The notes: generated from the letters alone by a model not told the origin. 64,000 bases of DNA from Rhynchopus sp. YZ270_cl-10 (GCA_964035575.1 OZ037881.1:124001-188000), one strand, 5' to 3'. Positions 10,098 to 20,626 are shown, counted from the stretch's first letter. Made by a program: numbers and translations.

Positions 10098-11582
10098 TCA
10101 GAGTGAAGGCATGACCGTGCCGTTTTGGCTCATCTCCAGGTAGATCTCCATTGAGGTGACATCGTGCGACTGGGGGCAGTATTCGTGCTTGCAGCCTCCA
10201 TAGGCGCAGGACCCTACCTTCATTAGCAACGCGTAGGCAGTCAAGTTGCGTTGGTACATCACCTGTAGGAGGAAAGGAATGGTGTGGCCGACGACCCCAA
10301 AATAGCAGAAAATAGCAGAAAATAGCACAAAAATAGTACCCCCTTTCAGCCACACCAAATATGGTATGTTTGTTACATCGAACAATAACATTGAAAAAAA
10401 AAGGTGGGTTCTGTGTCCAATGACAGGCTCAGATACGGTTCTTCATTATTTTCTGATAAATTGTTGGAGCAGTGTAATTGCCTCGGTTGTGTAGCCACAG
10501 TTGTTCTTTATTTTTTCCCCACACACCTGATAGTAAAGCCGTGTCCTCCATGCAGCGAGATACCTAGGCTTCGCCACATCTCTCTTCACATGCATGCTGA
10601 CATGCCGCCCTGTAAGCATCGCCTCGCGCAGCTTGTTTGCGTGGCAGTGCGACATTGTCTTTTCTGTGCTGGTTTTGAGGCCCATTTGGGGTGCACATTT
10701 GACAAGCGTTTCGTCAGATGCGTGGAACGAACGCACCATGTACGGGTCAATGCAGTGTGATCGCATCTTCTTCAACAGAGTCTCTGACGCACGTCTGTCG
10801 AAGAAGTGCCCTGCCCCGCCCCACCCCTTATCCGAAAGGTACCGCCCGGCACCACCACTCCCGTGCACGTCGTATTCCTTCAGCTTCACGACGAGCCCAT
10901 CCAAATTCACAAAGGTGTCATCATCGACAAGAAGGAACCATTGTTTGTTCGTCCCCCGCGCCCGGTCCTCCTCGATGATGTGCTTCACGCCAAACAAAAA
11001 GCGGAACTGCGCCTTGATCCACGGGAGGGTGTATCCTTTGCTCTCAACCTGCTGCTTCGTGAACGTCACCCCTTCAGGGAGGCTGTCGCTGACCCAATGG
11101 CCCCGACGCCCATCAGATGTATTTGCCCTGTCGGTAAAGAAGAAAAGACTTGAGTCTGGAACATGAGCAAGCCAGGTGCACAACGCCAGGTCTGCTCGGA
11201 AGAACCCATCCGCACTGCCAGTTATGACAGCGAAGGAGACCCTTTCACGGAGGTACTCCGCTGTGTCGCGACCAAGCGTGGTTTTGTGTGGGGTGGTCTG
11301 GATGTAAGGGAGACGACATCCTCGGAACACACTGTTTCCTTCACGTTCAGAGACATCTGGTACGACGACATCAGACTTGACAGCGTTGGGCGGAGAAGAA
11401 GAAGACGAAGACGAAGAAGACGAAAAATTTAAAGACGACGACGGCAACGGCAAACCAGAAGAAGGAAGCGAATGCGGAGGTCCCACCAACACTGTGTACT
11501 GCAGTACCGGCGCTATCAACGAAGCGACAATCAAGGCCAAGAGAAACGCGGTGAGGCGTGACAGGCGTGACCCGACAGCCAT
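10098..11582 (-). CDS. Fringe-like GT31 glycosyltransferase, two exons
   Basis: Exons 11582-10527 and 10262-10098, intron 264 bp (GTGTGT...CTACAG), phase 0; product 406 residues. Residues 10-30 form a signal anchor, followed by a Ser-rich stem (48-63) and a Fringe/beta-3-galactosyltransferase-like catalytic domain from about 115. The DxD-type metal site is LLVDDDTFVN (D220-D222), and the GGAGHFF turn (about 255-261) and the acidic ASDE near 289 fit this family. It should transfer a sugar from a nucleotide donor in the Golgi lumen. If the intron were retained the protein would end after 378 residues in repeat-derived sequence. I prefer splicing because exon 2 adds a plausible coding tail (GSCAYGGCKHEYC) in the right phase. 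The donor GTGTGT is weaker than others here. Neighbour of the GT-B enzyme, 443 bp apart. Confidence 0.78.
10281..10356. mobile_element. Small inverted-repeat element (MITE-like), inside the Fringe-like intron
   Basis: 76 bp bounded by GGTGTGGC and GCCACACC, with repeated AATAGCAGAAA inside. The left part (GGTGTGGCCGACGACCCC) and right part (CCCTTTCAGCCACACC) recur at 44974-45102, so it is a dispersed element. No clear target duplication. Confidence 0.6.
10452..10510 (-). repeat. Dispersed repeat RF-C, intronic copy
   Basis: GATAAATTGTTGGA, CCTCGGTTGTGT and GCCACAGTTGT on the plus strand match 21761-21822 and 49307-49358. It lies in the intron of the Fringe-like gene. Read through, it encodes the string TLLQQFI seen in the other copies. 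Confidence 0.7.
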
Positions 11583-11598
11583 TTGTTTGCTGGGGGAG

Positions 11599-11615
11599 CT
11601 AAGAGGAAGAGAAAA
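11599..11615 (-). promoter_or_regulatory. Acceptor-like site upstream of the Fringe-like gene
   Basis: Sense-strand TTTTCTCTTCCTCTTAG ends 17 bases before the start codon, an excellent 3' splice-site shape. No matching cis-intron is visible, so a spliced-leader acceptor is one reading. Confidence 0.45.
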
Positions 11616-12421
11616 TTAGGTATTAAAGGTTTGTTTGAAAGTTGAAAGCCCGTTAGCGGGGCATTTCAGGGCAGTTGGGTGCGGGGTTAGGTGAACCACG
11701 GAGTTTGCGTTGTGTTCCGTTTACTTAAACTTTTGCAAGAAACTGTGTAAAAAGTGCTGAAGAAGAGTGTGGTGTTGTTGAAACCTAACGGGAGTTAGGA
11801 AGAAATGAAAAAAAATGAGTCGCGCTTTTTTTGTTCTGCATTATTTATATTTCAATTTTTTTTCATATACGTTTTTTTTTTTTTTTGTTATGCAGCCTTT
11901 CCCAGCGTCGTACCTGATTCTGGAAATAGGAATAAAAGCGAAACGTGGTGTTTGCACTTGCAAACGACGCACAATTCCAAGAAGAAGAAAGTGAAGTTGA
12001 GAGTGCAAAACACCTCCGACGAAGGCACTGACACTCCACGAGAAGAAAAAAAGAGAGAATTTCAAAGACGCTTGATGCTTAGGCATCTTTATAAGATATC
12101 TGGAGTGATGTGGGATTTGACAGCCCCGTTGTACAGGGTCTTGGGAGGGCACCTCTGCACCTAGGGCTTCTTGTCAACCCTTCATCTATAATCCACCTGC
12201 GTCTGGAGCAGAGTCCTAGCTTGCCTGGGTCAGTGGGTCAAGCTGACCCAAGTGCCTGGGTCGCGACCCACGAAAAAAAAAAAAAAAGGGAATTAATTAA
12301 TTTGGAAATTGGGAAATTCTGATTTTTTTCCCTCTTTGGGGGGCCCACCACCATTTCTGGGGTAAGAAAAAAATATCGACAAAAAAATCCGGCACCGTCC
12401 AGGGCTGGGCCCAATTTTTTT

Positions 12422-12540
12422 TGCCTGCGGCGCCATTTTTCCTTTTTTGCTCCGCAAAAAAGGGTTCGTAGAGTGACTCTGTGGTGTAAAAAGCTACATT
12501 TTTACACCGTACCCTAATTTTTTTCGCCTGCGGCGCCATT
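12422..12540 (+). repeat. Repeat R, copy 1
   Basis: About 120 bp, starting and ending with CCTGCGGCGCCATTTT. The core has TGCTCCGCAAAAAAGGGTT and ATTTTTACACCGTACCCTA. Other copies: 48417-48534 (same strand) and 56871-57002 (opposite strand). Confidence 0.75.
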
Positions 12541-13133
12541 TTATATATTTTGTGTTGGGTGATCTATGAACGGGGAGTGATTTTTATGGTTATAGTAGAG
12601 TTCCATTTAACGTTGTGAGCAACTCACTAGTCGTAGTGACCAAAATTTGTATCAGTCAAGAACTTGTCCATTTTTCTGAAATGACCCCACCACAGTGAGG
12701 GTAGAGCTCGGAAAACCCAAAAAAGCCAAGACAAGCCCCCCAAGGCCCAAAACCTCTGCTGACCCAAAAAAAAAATTCTGACCCAGATTTGGCATTTTTT
12801 TTCAAAACCAAGCTAGGACCCTGGTCTGGAGTGTCAAAAATGAAAAAAAAAAAAAGAGGGAAGGCTAAGATGAAAGCGCCTTCGTGTGGATGCATCCGAA
12901 AAAAGAGGGCTTTGTTTTCGGAGCAAAAGGACCCAAAAAAAAGGTGGAAGATTTTGTCAAAAAATAAAACCAACAACTAAACCCCCCAAGAGAAGATGAA
13001 TGGGCCTCTGTCTTAGCACACATATCTTTCTATGAACACATACCCATCCGACCCTTCTGCGCATGACGCGGCAAATGGCAAAATAAAAAAAAAACACTGA
13101 TAAGGTAAGCTGAATCCGCCTCAACGAAAAAGG

Positions 13134-13178
13134 AATAGTTATTGAAGCAGGCACTTCCGACTGACCCACATACGATGC
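13134..13178 (-). repeat. Dispersed repeat RF-E, partial copy
   Basis: Plus strand: AATAGTTATTGAAGCAGGCA, then GACTGACCCACATACGATGC, as in the RF-E copies at 13807, 15947, 28629, 53641 and 55790. Confidence 0.6.
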
Positions 13179-13359
13179 AAAAAATAAATAAAGTAAATTG
13201 TAATACGGAAGCCACATACACGCGCTCTTTAAAGCCTCCCTTTTTTGGACCTAAATCCCCACCGATTTTCCCGGTTTTCAAAACCGGTAAACCGGCATAT
13301 TAAACTCCCCCTGACCCATCCGAGGATGGGTTCTGTATTTCTGTATTATTTTTTTTTTT

Positions 13360-13409
13360 GAAAAATTGTTGGAATAGTGTAGTTGCCACCTGTGCAAGCT
13401 CCATCCTGG
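13360..13409 (-). repeat. Dispersed repeat RF-C copy
   Basis: AAATTGTTGGAATAGTGTAG then TGCCACCTGTGCAAGCTCCA; shortened relative to 21761-21822, same orientation. Confidence 0.6.
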
Positions 13410-13806
13410 TTTTTTTTTGAAAATTTTATCATAACACTCACTATTTACCATTAACCCCAACAAAAAAAAAAAACAACAACAAACCACAAGGAGTTTAGGT
13501 GATCATGATAACACAGGCCATTAAGACTTATGCATGTTGGGTGAGGATATTTTGTGGCAGGGCTCTGAGCTATGCCCCGCCAAAAGCATTCACCTCTCTT
13601 TGCAGCCAATAAGGGTGTTATCTACGACACTGTGCTGTGCTTGTGGTCAATTGTCTTTGTTTTTTTTTGTCAAAAAATGGTGAATGAAAAAACGTCTGTC
13701 TTCCCCCTCCCTCCCCGATCTGCGAAATAAACTGCAGAACAGAAAAAAACAGAAAGCTCTTTTGAGATACTATGCGTCATGTGTGTATGTATCTTCCAAA
13801 AATAAT

Positions 13807-13861
13807 GGTAGTTATTGTCGAGGCAGTCTGACCCACGTACGATGCCAGCCTCGGATGAAAG
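13807..13861 (-). repeat. Dispersed repeat RF-E copy
   Basis: Plus strand GTAGTTATTG, CAGTCTGACCCACGTACGAT and GCCAGCCTCGGATGAAAGC, same orientation as all RF-E copies. Confidence 0.65.
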
Positions 13862-14271
13862 CAAAGAAAAAGTTTACTGTTTTAAACAAGAACAGTGCTG
13901 TAACGCTTTTGAAAGGATTTGCAAGAATCCTTCTAGAGGGGGGAAAATGGAGTTGAAACGTGGTGAAACGCGGTCATGCTCATGCAAAAAAAAAGAAAAC
14001 AAAACAAAAAAAATACACGTTGCGAATGGCAGCACCTTGCCGCCAGGCACACACACACAGTCTTCTGCTTCCCCAACAGCTGCTAGACATTGACACGGTG
14101 GCTACACCCAAAGAGAGGTTTTTTTGTGTATCAAAACGCTGTCAGGAGAGCAGAGAAACGAGGTGTGAGCAGCCCCTCCCTGCAAGAGCTGCAAAGCAGC
14201 TCTTGCAGATGAATGGGGTTTTTGTACTGGAAGAAATCTCTGGGATTTTTTTTTGGAATTTTTTTAAACAA

Positions 14272-15382
14272 TCACATCTTTGCGTTCCATCCGTTGAAGT
14301 CGCTTTCACTGCGGAGCGGTCTTGACTGTAGCAAATTATTTTTTTTGAAAAATCATTCAAAAAAAAAAACCACATACCTGAAGAGCAGCGAGCGCAGCCT
14401 TTACGTTTTTGCTTCTGTGGAGGACGGAGTACACTTCTGTGCAGATTGGCATGTCAACTTGGAGGTCACGCGCCATTGTGTGCAGGGAGAGCGAGGTCTG
14501 CACACCCTCTGCAACAGAACGCGCGCCTGCGAGGATCTGCGACATGGTCTCACCGCGCGCAAGACGGTAGCCCACGGTGTAGTTACGCGACAGCGTGGAC
14601 CCGCAGGTCAGGACAAGATCGCCCACACCCGACAGACCCATGAGGGTCGACGCCTTGCCTCCCTTCTTCACTACAAGACGCGACATCTCTGCCAGCCCTC
14701 TTGAGATCAGAGCAGCACGCCCGTTGTGCCCAAAGTCAAACCCATCGGCAGCCCCCGCCGCAATCGCAATAACGTTTTTCAAAGCCCCGCACAGCTCCAC
14801 ACCAATGACGTCGTCCGCAGTGTACACACGGAAGTTCTTATCAGACAGAATGCTCTGTGCGGTGGTAGCTGTCTCTTCGTGCAGTGATGCCACTGTCACG
14901 CTCGATGGGTTCCCAATCGCAACCTCCTTCGCAAACGACGGCCCAGACAGCGCTGCAACGTGCCGATGGAACTTCCCGGGCATTTCCTCCACCAGAATCT
15001 CATATGGTGTTGCCAGCGTGCCCACCTCAATCCCCTTAGAGCAGCACACAATCGGCACACCTACCGGAAGCTGCTGGTGGTTCTGCTGCAGCCACTTCCT
15101 GATGAACGGAGTGGGGATCACCAGAAGCACCATCTCGGTGCCCACGAAGCTCTCTTTCACGTCGGCAAAGGCAGCCACCGCCTCGGGCAAACGGTACCCA
15201 GGCAGAAACGTCTTGTTTTCGTGTTCCACGTTGATGTTCTTCCTGGTCTCCTCCTCAAGAACCCACATCCGCACCTTCGACCCCTTCCGCGCCAGGTGAA
15301 TCGCAAGAGACGTTCCAAATGCCCCACCCCCCAGCACCGTCACGGTACCAGCAACTCTCTGTGGCAAGCAGGCGACAGACAT
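14272..15382 (-). CDS. GPDH: NAD-dependent glycerol-3-phosphate dehydrogenase with C-terminal AKM signal
   Basis: Exons 15382-14378 and 14325-14272; intron 52 bp (GTATGT...CTACAG), phase 0; 352 residues, usual size for the soluble GpsA/GPD1 family. It interconverts dihydroxyacetone phosphate and glycerol-3-phosphate with NAD(H). Visible: nucleotide-binding loop LGGGAFGTSLA (17-27), SGPSFA (146-151), active-site Lys202 in GALKNV, and GLSGVGDLVLTC. The second exon restores the conserved tail SRPLRSE and then ends in Ala-Lys-Met, which fits the peroxisomal/glycosomal PTS1 rule. Kinetoplastid glycosomal enzymes of this kind end in a similar tripeptide. Without splicing the protein would stop at VCGFFF, without the signal. 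The start at 15382 was chosen because the family's N-terminus begins about 11 residues before the glycine loop. A long CT tract lies upstream. Confidence 0.92.
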
Positions 15383-15426
15383 TTTATTTTTAGTAGTAAA
15401 TTTTTTTTCCTCCACTTTGGTGATAT

Positions 15427-15480
<54 letters not shown>
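15427..15480 (-). promoter_or_regulatory. CT-repeat pyrimidine tract in the dehydrogenase leader
   Basis: About 50 bases of GA repeat on the plus strand, so CT on the sense strand, 45-98 bases upstream of the start. It is followed on the sense strand by CATATCACCAAAG. It may be a simple microsatellite, but its position matches the pyrimidine tracts upstream of other genes here. Confidence 0.4.
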
Positions 15481-15481
<1 letters not shown>

Positions 15482-15802
15482 CGGGGGAATGATAAATAAC
15501 AAAAAATGAGGAGGAGGAGGAGTGCTGCCGTTTTGGGGTGTGGTGTTAACTTAATTTTTTTGCTCCTTTTTGTTTGTCGTTTTTTTTGTTGTTGTTTGGT
15601 TGGGGAAAAGCAGCGGCAAATCATATAGCTGCTACGTGGTTTTGCTTTTGCATTCTCTGCTTTTTTCCCTTCAGAACATGAAAACGGTTGTAGATGAGAT
15701 ACCACAGCCTTTAGTAAATCATGCATTTTGAACACAAAATAAACACAGAAATGGGTTCTCGTAGAGCAGCAGGGCAACCGCACAACGCTTCTTCTTGTAG
15801 AG

Positions 15803-15836
<34 letters not shown>

Positions 15837-15946
15837 AGGGTTTAAAAAAAAAAGAAGATTCACAACTCTGTGCAAGTCCACCACCCTTGAGATGATACAG
15901 TTTCTACCCAGACAGCTTTTACAAAAGCCCTGCAAAGAAGAGAATT

Positions 15947-16010
15947 GGTAGTTATTGATGCAGGCACCTCCAGACCGACCGCCGTACGATGCTGGCCCCG
16001 GATGAAAAAG
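15947..16010 (-). repeat. Dispersed repeat RF-E copy
   Basis: Plus strand GGTAGTTATTGATGCAGGCA, GTACGATGCTGGCCCCGGAT, GAAAAAGCAC; the longest RF-E copy here, same orientation as the others. Confidence 0.65.
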
Positions 16011-17147
16011 CACACACACAAAAAAAAATTGTTGGTGAAGATGATCGTCTCGTTGCTCAGTCACCATTTAAAAAAAAAAACATAAAGCGCAAGGACCAGG
16101 GTTCCCTCCGCAACGTGTGGGAATCACTGGATAGCGGAAAACCCTGGCAAGGGTGAGTACTCCTCAAAAGGAAATACTCATTTTTTTTTTTTTTTTTTTT
16201 TTGACAAAATTGATAGCTAATCGGTGTTTGTAATACAAAGGCAACAACGATGCACATTGAGCGAAGGTTATCTTTAAGAACCACAACCCTTTTGCACCAT
16301 GTCCATCGATACCGCCTTCGTTTTTGACACCTGGTTCTCACACGAACTATTAATTGTTAGCACTCTAGAGGGGGGTGGATACATGTGGGGTGATTGGAAA
16401 CATTTTTTTGTGAATCTGCTGATCTTAGTGCAGCCGTCATTCAAGACAGTCCAGAACACACTCTCTTGTTGGGGGGAAGGCGAGAAAGGAATGGGGAAAA
16501 CGAGCAAAGAAGAGATAGGGAGAGGTAGCGATCTGTTTCATTTATATACGAAGGGCGGGTTTTTTTTTTTTTGACGGCACACACACGACGCCTCAATCTC
16601 TTGTCATGACATGTCACGTGACAAGTGAAATAAATGACAACCAACCACTTTTACATCATTTTACATGTCATTTTTCGACATGTCATTTCTTACTTGTCTG
16701 ACAAGTAATTCTGTGTCGTGCAGTCATCCAAAGAAAACGATAATTTTACTTTTTCCCTTCTTTTTTTTTGTGATACTCTGTGGGATTGGTAACCACTTTT
16801 TTGGCGACACCCCTTATACCCTCTACTGGGAGAACAAATTCATGATATACCGACAGAACCGATAGTAATTTGCTCGGCCCAGCCTTCCTTTTTTGGTTTG
16901 ACATGAAACAGTCCTTTTTTTTCTTTCTGTTCTTACAAGAAATAAAACAAAGCCGGAGACGCCAAAAACTGCCATCTGCGGTTGCTTTATTCTCTACGTT
17001 TGTAGCTTTGATAGGAATGCCAAAAAAAAAATCAAAAATAATGCGCCTCGCGCACACATCAATACAATATAAAGAGAAAAGTGGATGAAGACGAGCCGCC
17101 TCTCAGAGACTCTGTAACCTACGTACATAATTGGTTCATATACTAAC

Positions 17148-17190
17148 TATTCTACTGAATAGAAGGTATAATAGGGTGCACTACGTACAT
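17148..17190 (-). repeat. Short dispersed repeat, copy 1
   Basis: ACTAACTATTCTACTGAATA, GAAGGTATAATAGGGTGCAC; repeated with few changes at 19853-19898, same orientation. CTATTC and GAATAG can pair as a small hairpin. Confidence 0.6.
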
Positions 17191-17215
17191 GAAAAAAACA
17201 CATAAGAAAGGGTCC

Positions 17216-17243
17216 AAGATGAATATGCCTCACGTGCACAGTT
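17216..17243 (-). repeat. Hairpin HP-A copy
   Basis: Minus strand: stem TGTGC, loop ACGTGAG, stem GCATA, then TTCATCTT. The stem needs one G-U pair on the minus strand (A-C on the plus strand). Confidence 0.6.
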
Positions 17244-17837
17244 GTCAAAAGCCCACCTGGAGGGACCTGACAACCGTGTGCATAATGATATACATCTTAA
17301 GAAGACTGCCTCTTTGGTGACTTGCTGGCGCCAAAAGTAATTTTACGATTGTTTTTTGCGCGCCAATACAAGTGCAAAAAAAAACCCCCCCAGGTGGGGG
17401 TGCAGTCAAACCATTCCATGACACTATTGCTTTCAACAAAAATTGTTAAAAATTGAATCGAAAAAGAGGCGAAGAATAAAGAAATGTTTTTAAAAAAGAA
17501 GTTTTGAAGCGCAGGCACCTCACCGTTCATCGGCGGGGGGTGCATGCACTGGAGAAAAGAAAGAGAAAAGGTTGGAAAGATAATCTTATTTTCTACTCAA
17601 AGAAGAAAAAAACACGTGAGAAAAAAAGGTGATAACCTTCCTGGTATGACCAGTTATAGGTTTGCAAGTGTTTATTGGTGACGTGTAGAGTATATTCCTC
17701 GTACAATTTTATGTTTGTATAGACAAGAAGCAGTCGGTAATACAACTTCGTGCTAAGTTTTTTTTGTAGGGGGGTTTTTTTTTTTTGAAAAGTTATTCCT
17801 CCCACCTGATTTTGCCCCAAAAAAAAAAACCGGCTTT

Positions 17838-17913
17838 TGGCCCTATCCGGTCTATCCTTGCCCTATCCGGCCATATCCGGGCCTATCCGGACCTATCCGC
17901 GCCTATCCGCGGG
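17838..17913 (+). repeat. TATCCGG minisatellite, block 1
   Basis: About six irregular 10-12-bp units around CCTATCCGG, ending CGCGGGG and then AAAATCAG. A second block with the same order of unit variants is at 18838-18916. Confidence 0.8.
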
Positions 17914-17940
17914 GTCGAAAAATCAGAAAAAAACTATTTT

Positions 17941-18044
17941 TGTACTGTGTACTGTGTACTGTGTACTGTGTACTGTGTACTGTGTACTGTGTACTGTGTA
18001 CTGTGTACTGTGTACTGTGTACTGTGTACTGTGTACTGTGTACT
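17941..18044 (+). repeat. TGTACTG 7-bp minisatellite
   Basis: About fifteen perfect tandem copies of TGTACTG. The reverse complement motif (CAGTAC) occurs at 18779-18806, beside the second TATCCGG block. Confidence 0.9.
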
Positions 18045-18264
18045 CCTTGTAGGGTTTTGTTGCCTTTTGGCACATGAATTTTGCGCCCAGTGTTGTGTTC
18101 ACTGCTCTGAAGGTGCTGGCTCTCATCTACCGATGCATGGGGTAAGTGACACAGCGTCTGACCCGCCATCTGTAATCTTCTGGTTTCAACACTGCCTTTC
18201 AGTTCTGCATGCTGCATTCGCAGCGTCCCGAGCGTCTCACAACCTCTTATTACTCTTTGCCTGA

Positions 18265-18770
18265 GAAGGATGTGTTTGGACTCACTCAAACACCGTTCAT
18301 CACTCTTGTGCCAAAGAAAACATCGGACAAATAGTACAAGTTCACGGGAGCAAAGGGGTGTACCCCTCCCTCTGCGCGTATCGCACTAACGTAGCGAAGA
18401 AGATCCAGAGGTGTGCAGAACGTGATGCGGTCTATTTTCCGACAAAAAAGACGAAGGATAGTGCGCGTGACCAGTCGTTCAATGGTGTGCTAATTTCGTC
18501 GCAAGATTTTGCACTGGAAGTTGAAGAACACTGCAAATGGTTCAACACAGATGAGGTTTGTCTCACAGTATTGATGTGCTCCACAACGGCAAGCCCTATC
18601 AAATATGAGAAGAGTGCTGAATGACTCTGGGGGCATGCGGATGACAAAAGATCATCTGCGGGGTGGAACAGCAGCCCGAAACTTCCACAGCCCAATCCGA
18701 CTTCCTCTTCCAACCCTTTGTCTTGGAGTTTGAGGCGAAGATTACTGCCGAGAATGAAACAGATCTCTAA
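18265..18770 (+). CDS. Possible plus-strand gene, unknown product
   Basis: A GC-richer island without homopolymers between two minisatellite blocks. One frame is open from 18265 for 120 codons (to 18624), with strings such as YRTNVAKKIQRCAERDAVYF and DFALEVEEHCKWFNTDE. If an intron 18556-18650 (GTTTGT...AAAAG) is removed, the frame continues in phase as GVEQQPETSTAQSDFLFQPF and ends at a stop at 18768-18770. GTTTGT is also used by an intron of the V-ATPase gene, but the acceptor is not CAG. No upstream exon joins in frame, although 18074-18141 (MNFAPSVVFTALKVLALIYR then a GTAAGT donor) also looks coding. No family recognised. It could be a decayed gene or chance. The opposite strand also has moderate open frames. 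Confidence 0.3.
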
Positions 18771-18778
18771 CGTAGCTA

Positions 18779-18806
18779 CCCAGTACCCAGTACCCAGTAC
18801 ACAGTA
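18779..18806 (+). repeat. CAGTACC short tandem repeat
   Basis: Four imperfect CAGTACC/CAGTACA units, the reverse complement of the 7-bp unit at 17941-18044, beside the second TATCCGG block. Confidence 0.7.
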
Positions 18807-18837
18807 CGTATGGGAAAAATACGTGGGGTTTGGCCTG

Positions 18838-18916
18838 TACGGTCCTATCCGGCCATATCCGGCCCTATCCGGGCCTATCCGGACCTATCCGCGCCTATCC
18901 GGACCTATCCGCGGGG
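18838..18916 (+). repeat. TATCCGG minisatellite, block 2
   Basis: Seven units around CCTATCCGG, ending GCGGGG and AAAATCAG exactly as in block 1 (17838-17913), about 1 kb away. Confidence 0.8.
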
Positions 18917-19326
18917 TAAAAATCAGGTGGTCCTCGTACAAAAAAGCAAAAAGCAAAAGACACATCTTGTCAGAGGGGCTCAAAATATTCGGTGTTTGTT
19001 GTGTGCACACCGTGAGAGAAACGGCTGCCGTGTGCGTTGTCTTTTTTTTTTTTATGATCAGTTGTTATAATTAGTAGTTCACTTTTTATGAAGTTCCACT
19101 TTTCTTTTGTGGGGAAATGCCCTTTTTTTTCGCTTGCGTGAACATTAACAGAGAGCTACGCGAAAAAGGAACAGAAAATGTATGGAACTCCGTGCACATG
19201 ACAGAATGCGCCTCACGTGCACCATCTAAGAAAAGTGAGGATGTGAAGGGAACAAGCCTTTTTTTGTAGACACTGCGTACAAAAGAAAAAATAAAAAAAA
19301 ATAAAACAATAAAAAGAAACGTTGGT

Positions 19327-19360
19327 AAGAGGACCCAGGCCTCGCGTACTTACTCACCTT
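19327..19360 (-). repeat. Hairpin HP-A, divergent copy
   Basis: Plus strand AAGAGGACCCAGGCCTCGCG, TACTTACTCACCTT. It keeps both outer arms, but the inner stem is weak. Confidence 0.4.
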
Positions 19361-19741
19361 GCAAAAATGCAAAAGGGAGAGAGGCAGTCAGATGAGACGG
19401 AGCGGTCTCCACGTTGCGTATTTCTCTTGATGGTGTACATAACATAGTATTTCAACATATGCATTCAATAAATTGATAGCATAAGATAGGTAAAAAATAT
19501 ACAGTTGTCCCAAAGCTGGTTTTTTGACTACGCTCGATACTATTATCGATCCTGAAAAATGGAAAAAAAAAGTTTTCCCAAAAATGGGGGGTTTTTTTTT
19601 ATAGCCTCCACCAAGTTTTTTTTGGTTTTTTTTTGAAATAATTTTCTGGGTTATGATGTTGTAGAGTGGTAGGGCTATGGGGTGGGAGCTGCGGGGGGGA
19701 AAGGGATAGCTGTTAGAAGAAAACGAAAAGGCGGTTTCCTA

Positions 19742-19851
19742 TACAGTCTCGACCGATACTACGGCGGGTTAATATTACGGCGGTCGAAATTAAGGCCAAA
19801 TTTTGGGTTCGGCCATAATTTCGACCGGCCGTAATATCGGTCGAGACTGTA
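19742..19851. mobile_element. Foldback element with TACAGTCTCGACCG ends (Tc1/mariner-like MITE)
   Basis: 110 bp, almost wholly palindromic: TACAGTCTCGACCGATA at the left and its complement at the right, with inner arms (ACGGCGG, GGTCGAAATTA) also paired. TA at both tips fits TA-target insertion. No coding capacity. Confidence 0.7.
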
Positions 19852-19852
19852 C

Positions 19853-19898
19853 TAACTATTCTACTGAATAGAAGGTATGATAGGGTACACTACATGTA
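19853..19898 (-). repeat. Short dispersed repeat, copy 2
   Basis: TAACTATTCTACTGAATAGA, AGGTATGATAGGGTACACTA; matches 17148-17190 and directly abuts the foldback element at 19742-19851. Confidence 0.6.
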
Positions 19899-20404
19899 CC
19901 CAAACTCTTTTTTTGAAAAGGTTAAAAAGATCTACGGAAAGCAGCGAAAAAAAAAAGGTACGTTTCAAAAAAAAAAGAAGAAAAAAAAAAAAACAAAAAA
20001 AAATACTTGAAATACGGGGGGCAATGGGAAGAACACATATTTCAAGCCTTTTCTTTAAAAACAAAGCAAAGAACAATATCATAAAAAATGGGCGTGTTTG
20101 TTGGGGGGAAATCAGGAACGACGTGGGTAAAACCACGTCAGGGGAAGGGGATTTTTTTTTAAAAAAAATAATTGCACAAAGGCGTTTGTGGTTTGCTCCA
20201 ACATTGGAGTATTTGTACAAGCCTTGAACAATATGTGTTTGTCACCAGGGGGGGTGGAGAAATATATAGGTTGTCTGTGGGTTATACAGTCATACAACAA
20301 ACATCGGTGCAAGCCCTATCTTGAGGTTGTGAAAACCCCAAAAACCCACCTTACCCCGGTGTTTTGCTGTTATTACTGTAACTGAAAATAAAAGAGGCGT
20401 TTAT

Positions 20405-20439
20405 AAGATGATCCTAAGTCTCTCATGCTTAGTCACCTT
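20405..20439 (-). repeat. Hairpin HP-A copy
   Basis: Minus strand: AAGGTGA arm, CTAAG stem, CTTAG, then ATCATCTT. Two base changes in the loop region relative to 23908-23942. Confidence 0.7.
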
Positions 20440-20626
20440 GAAAGAAAAATGGTTCGTTTCTTAAAGAACAGAGGGGTACCAACAAAAGAGGGGAAAAAAG
20501 TCTGATTTACGTAAAAAGATGGTCAGAATGCATTTTTTTTAATGCATTTTGCTTGTTTTGGTCTTTTAACAAAAATATGGGTATCGGTGGGAGACTTTGC
20601 AAAATAAAAAATAAAAACTACAGTTG

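Larger units (their letters stand above)
11616..14271. other. Intergenic, repeat-rich stretch without supported genes
   Basis: Very rich in A and T runs. It contains a copy of the R repeat (12422-12540), RF-C (13360-13409) and RF-E (13134-13178 and 13807-13861). GCTAGGACCCTG at 12813-12824 resembles the right end of the hAT element at 47342-48842, so a decayed relative may lie here. No gene seen. Confidence 0.45.
15481..18250. other. Start of the 11-kb gene-poor gap
   Basis: AT-rich, with a poly-A run of about 35 (15800-15834). Holds an RF-E copy (15947-16010), a cluster of TGTCA/TGACA words and palindromes (16600-16710), a repeat shared with 19853-19898 (17148-17190), hairpin HP-A (17216-17243) and two minisatellites (17838-18044). 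No gene supported. Confidence 0.45.

Noticed and set aside
12135-12824. Possible third large hAT element (CAGGGTCTTGGG to GCTAGGACCCTG)
   Set aside because: Ends agree over only about nine bases and no target duplication is present. Only the right end resembles a known element here.
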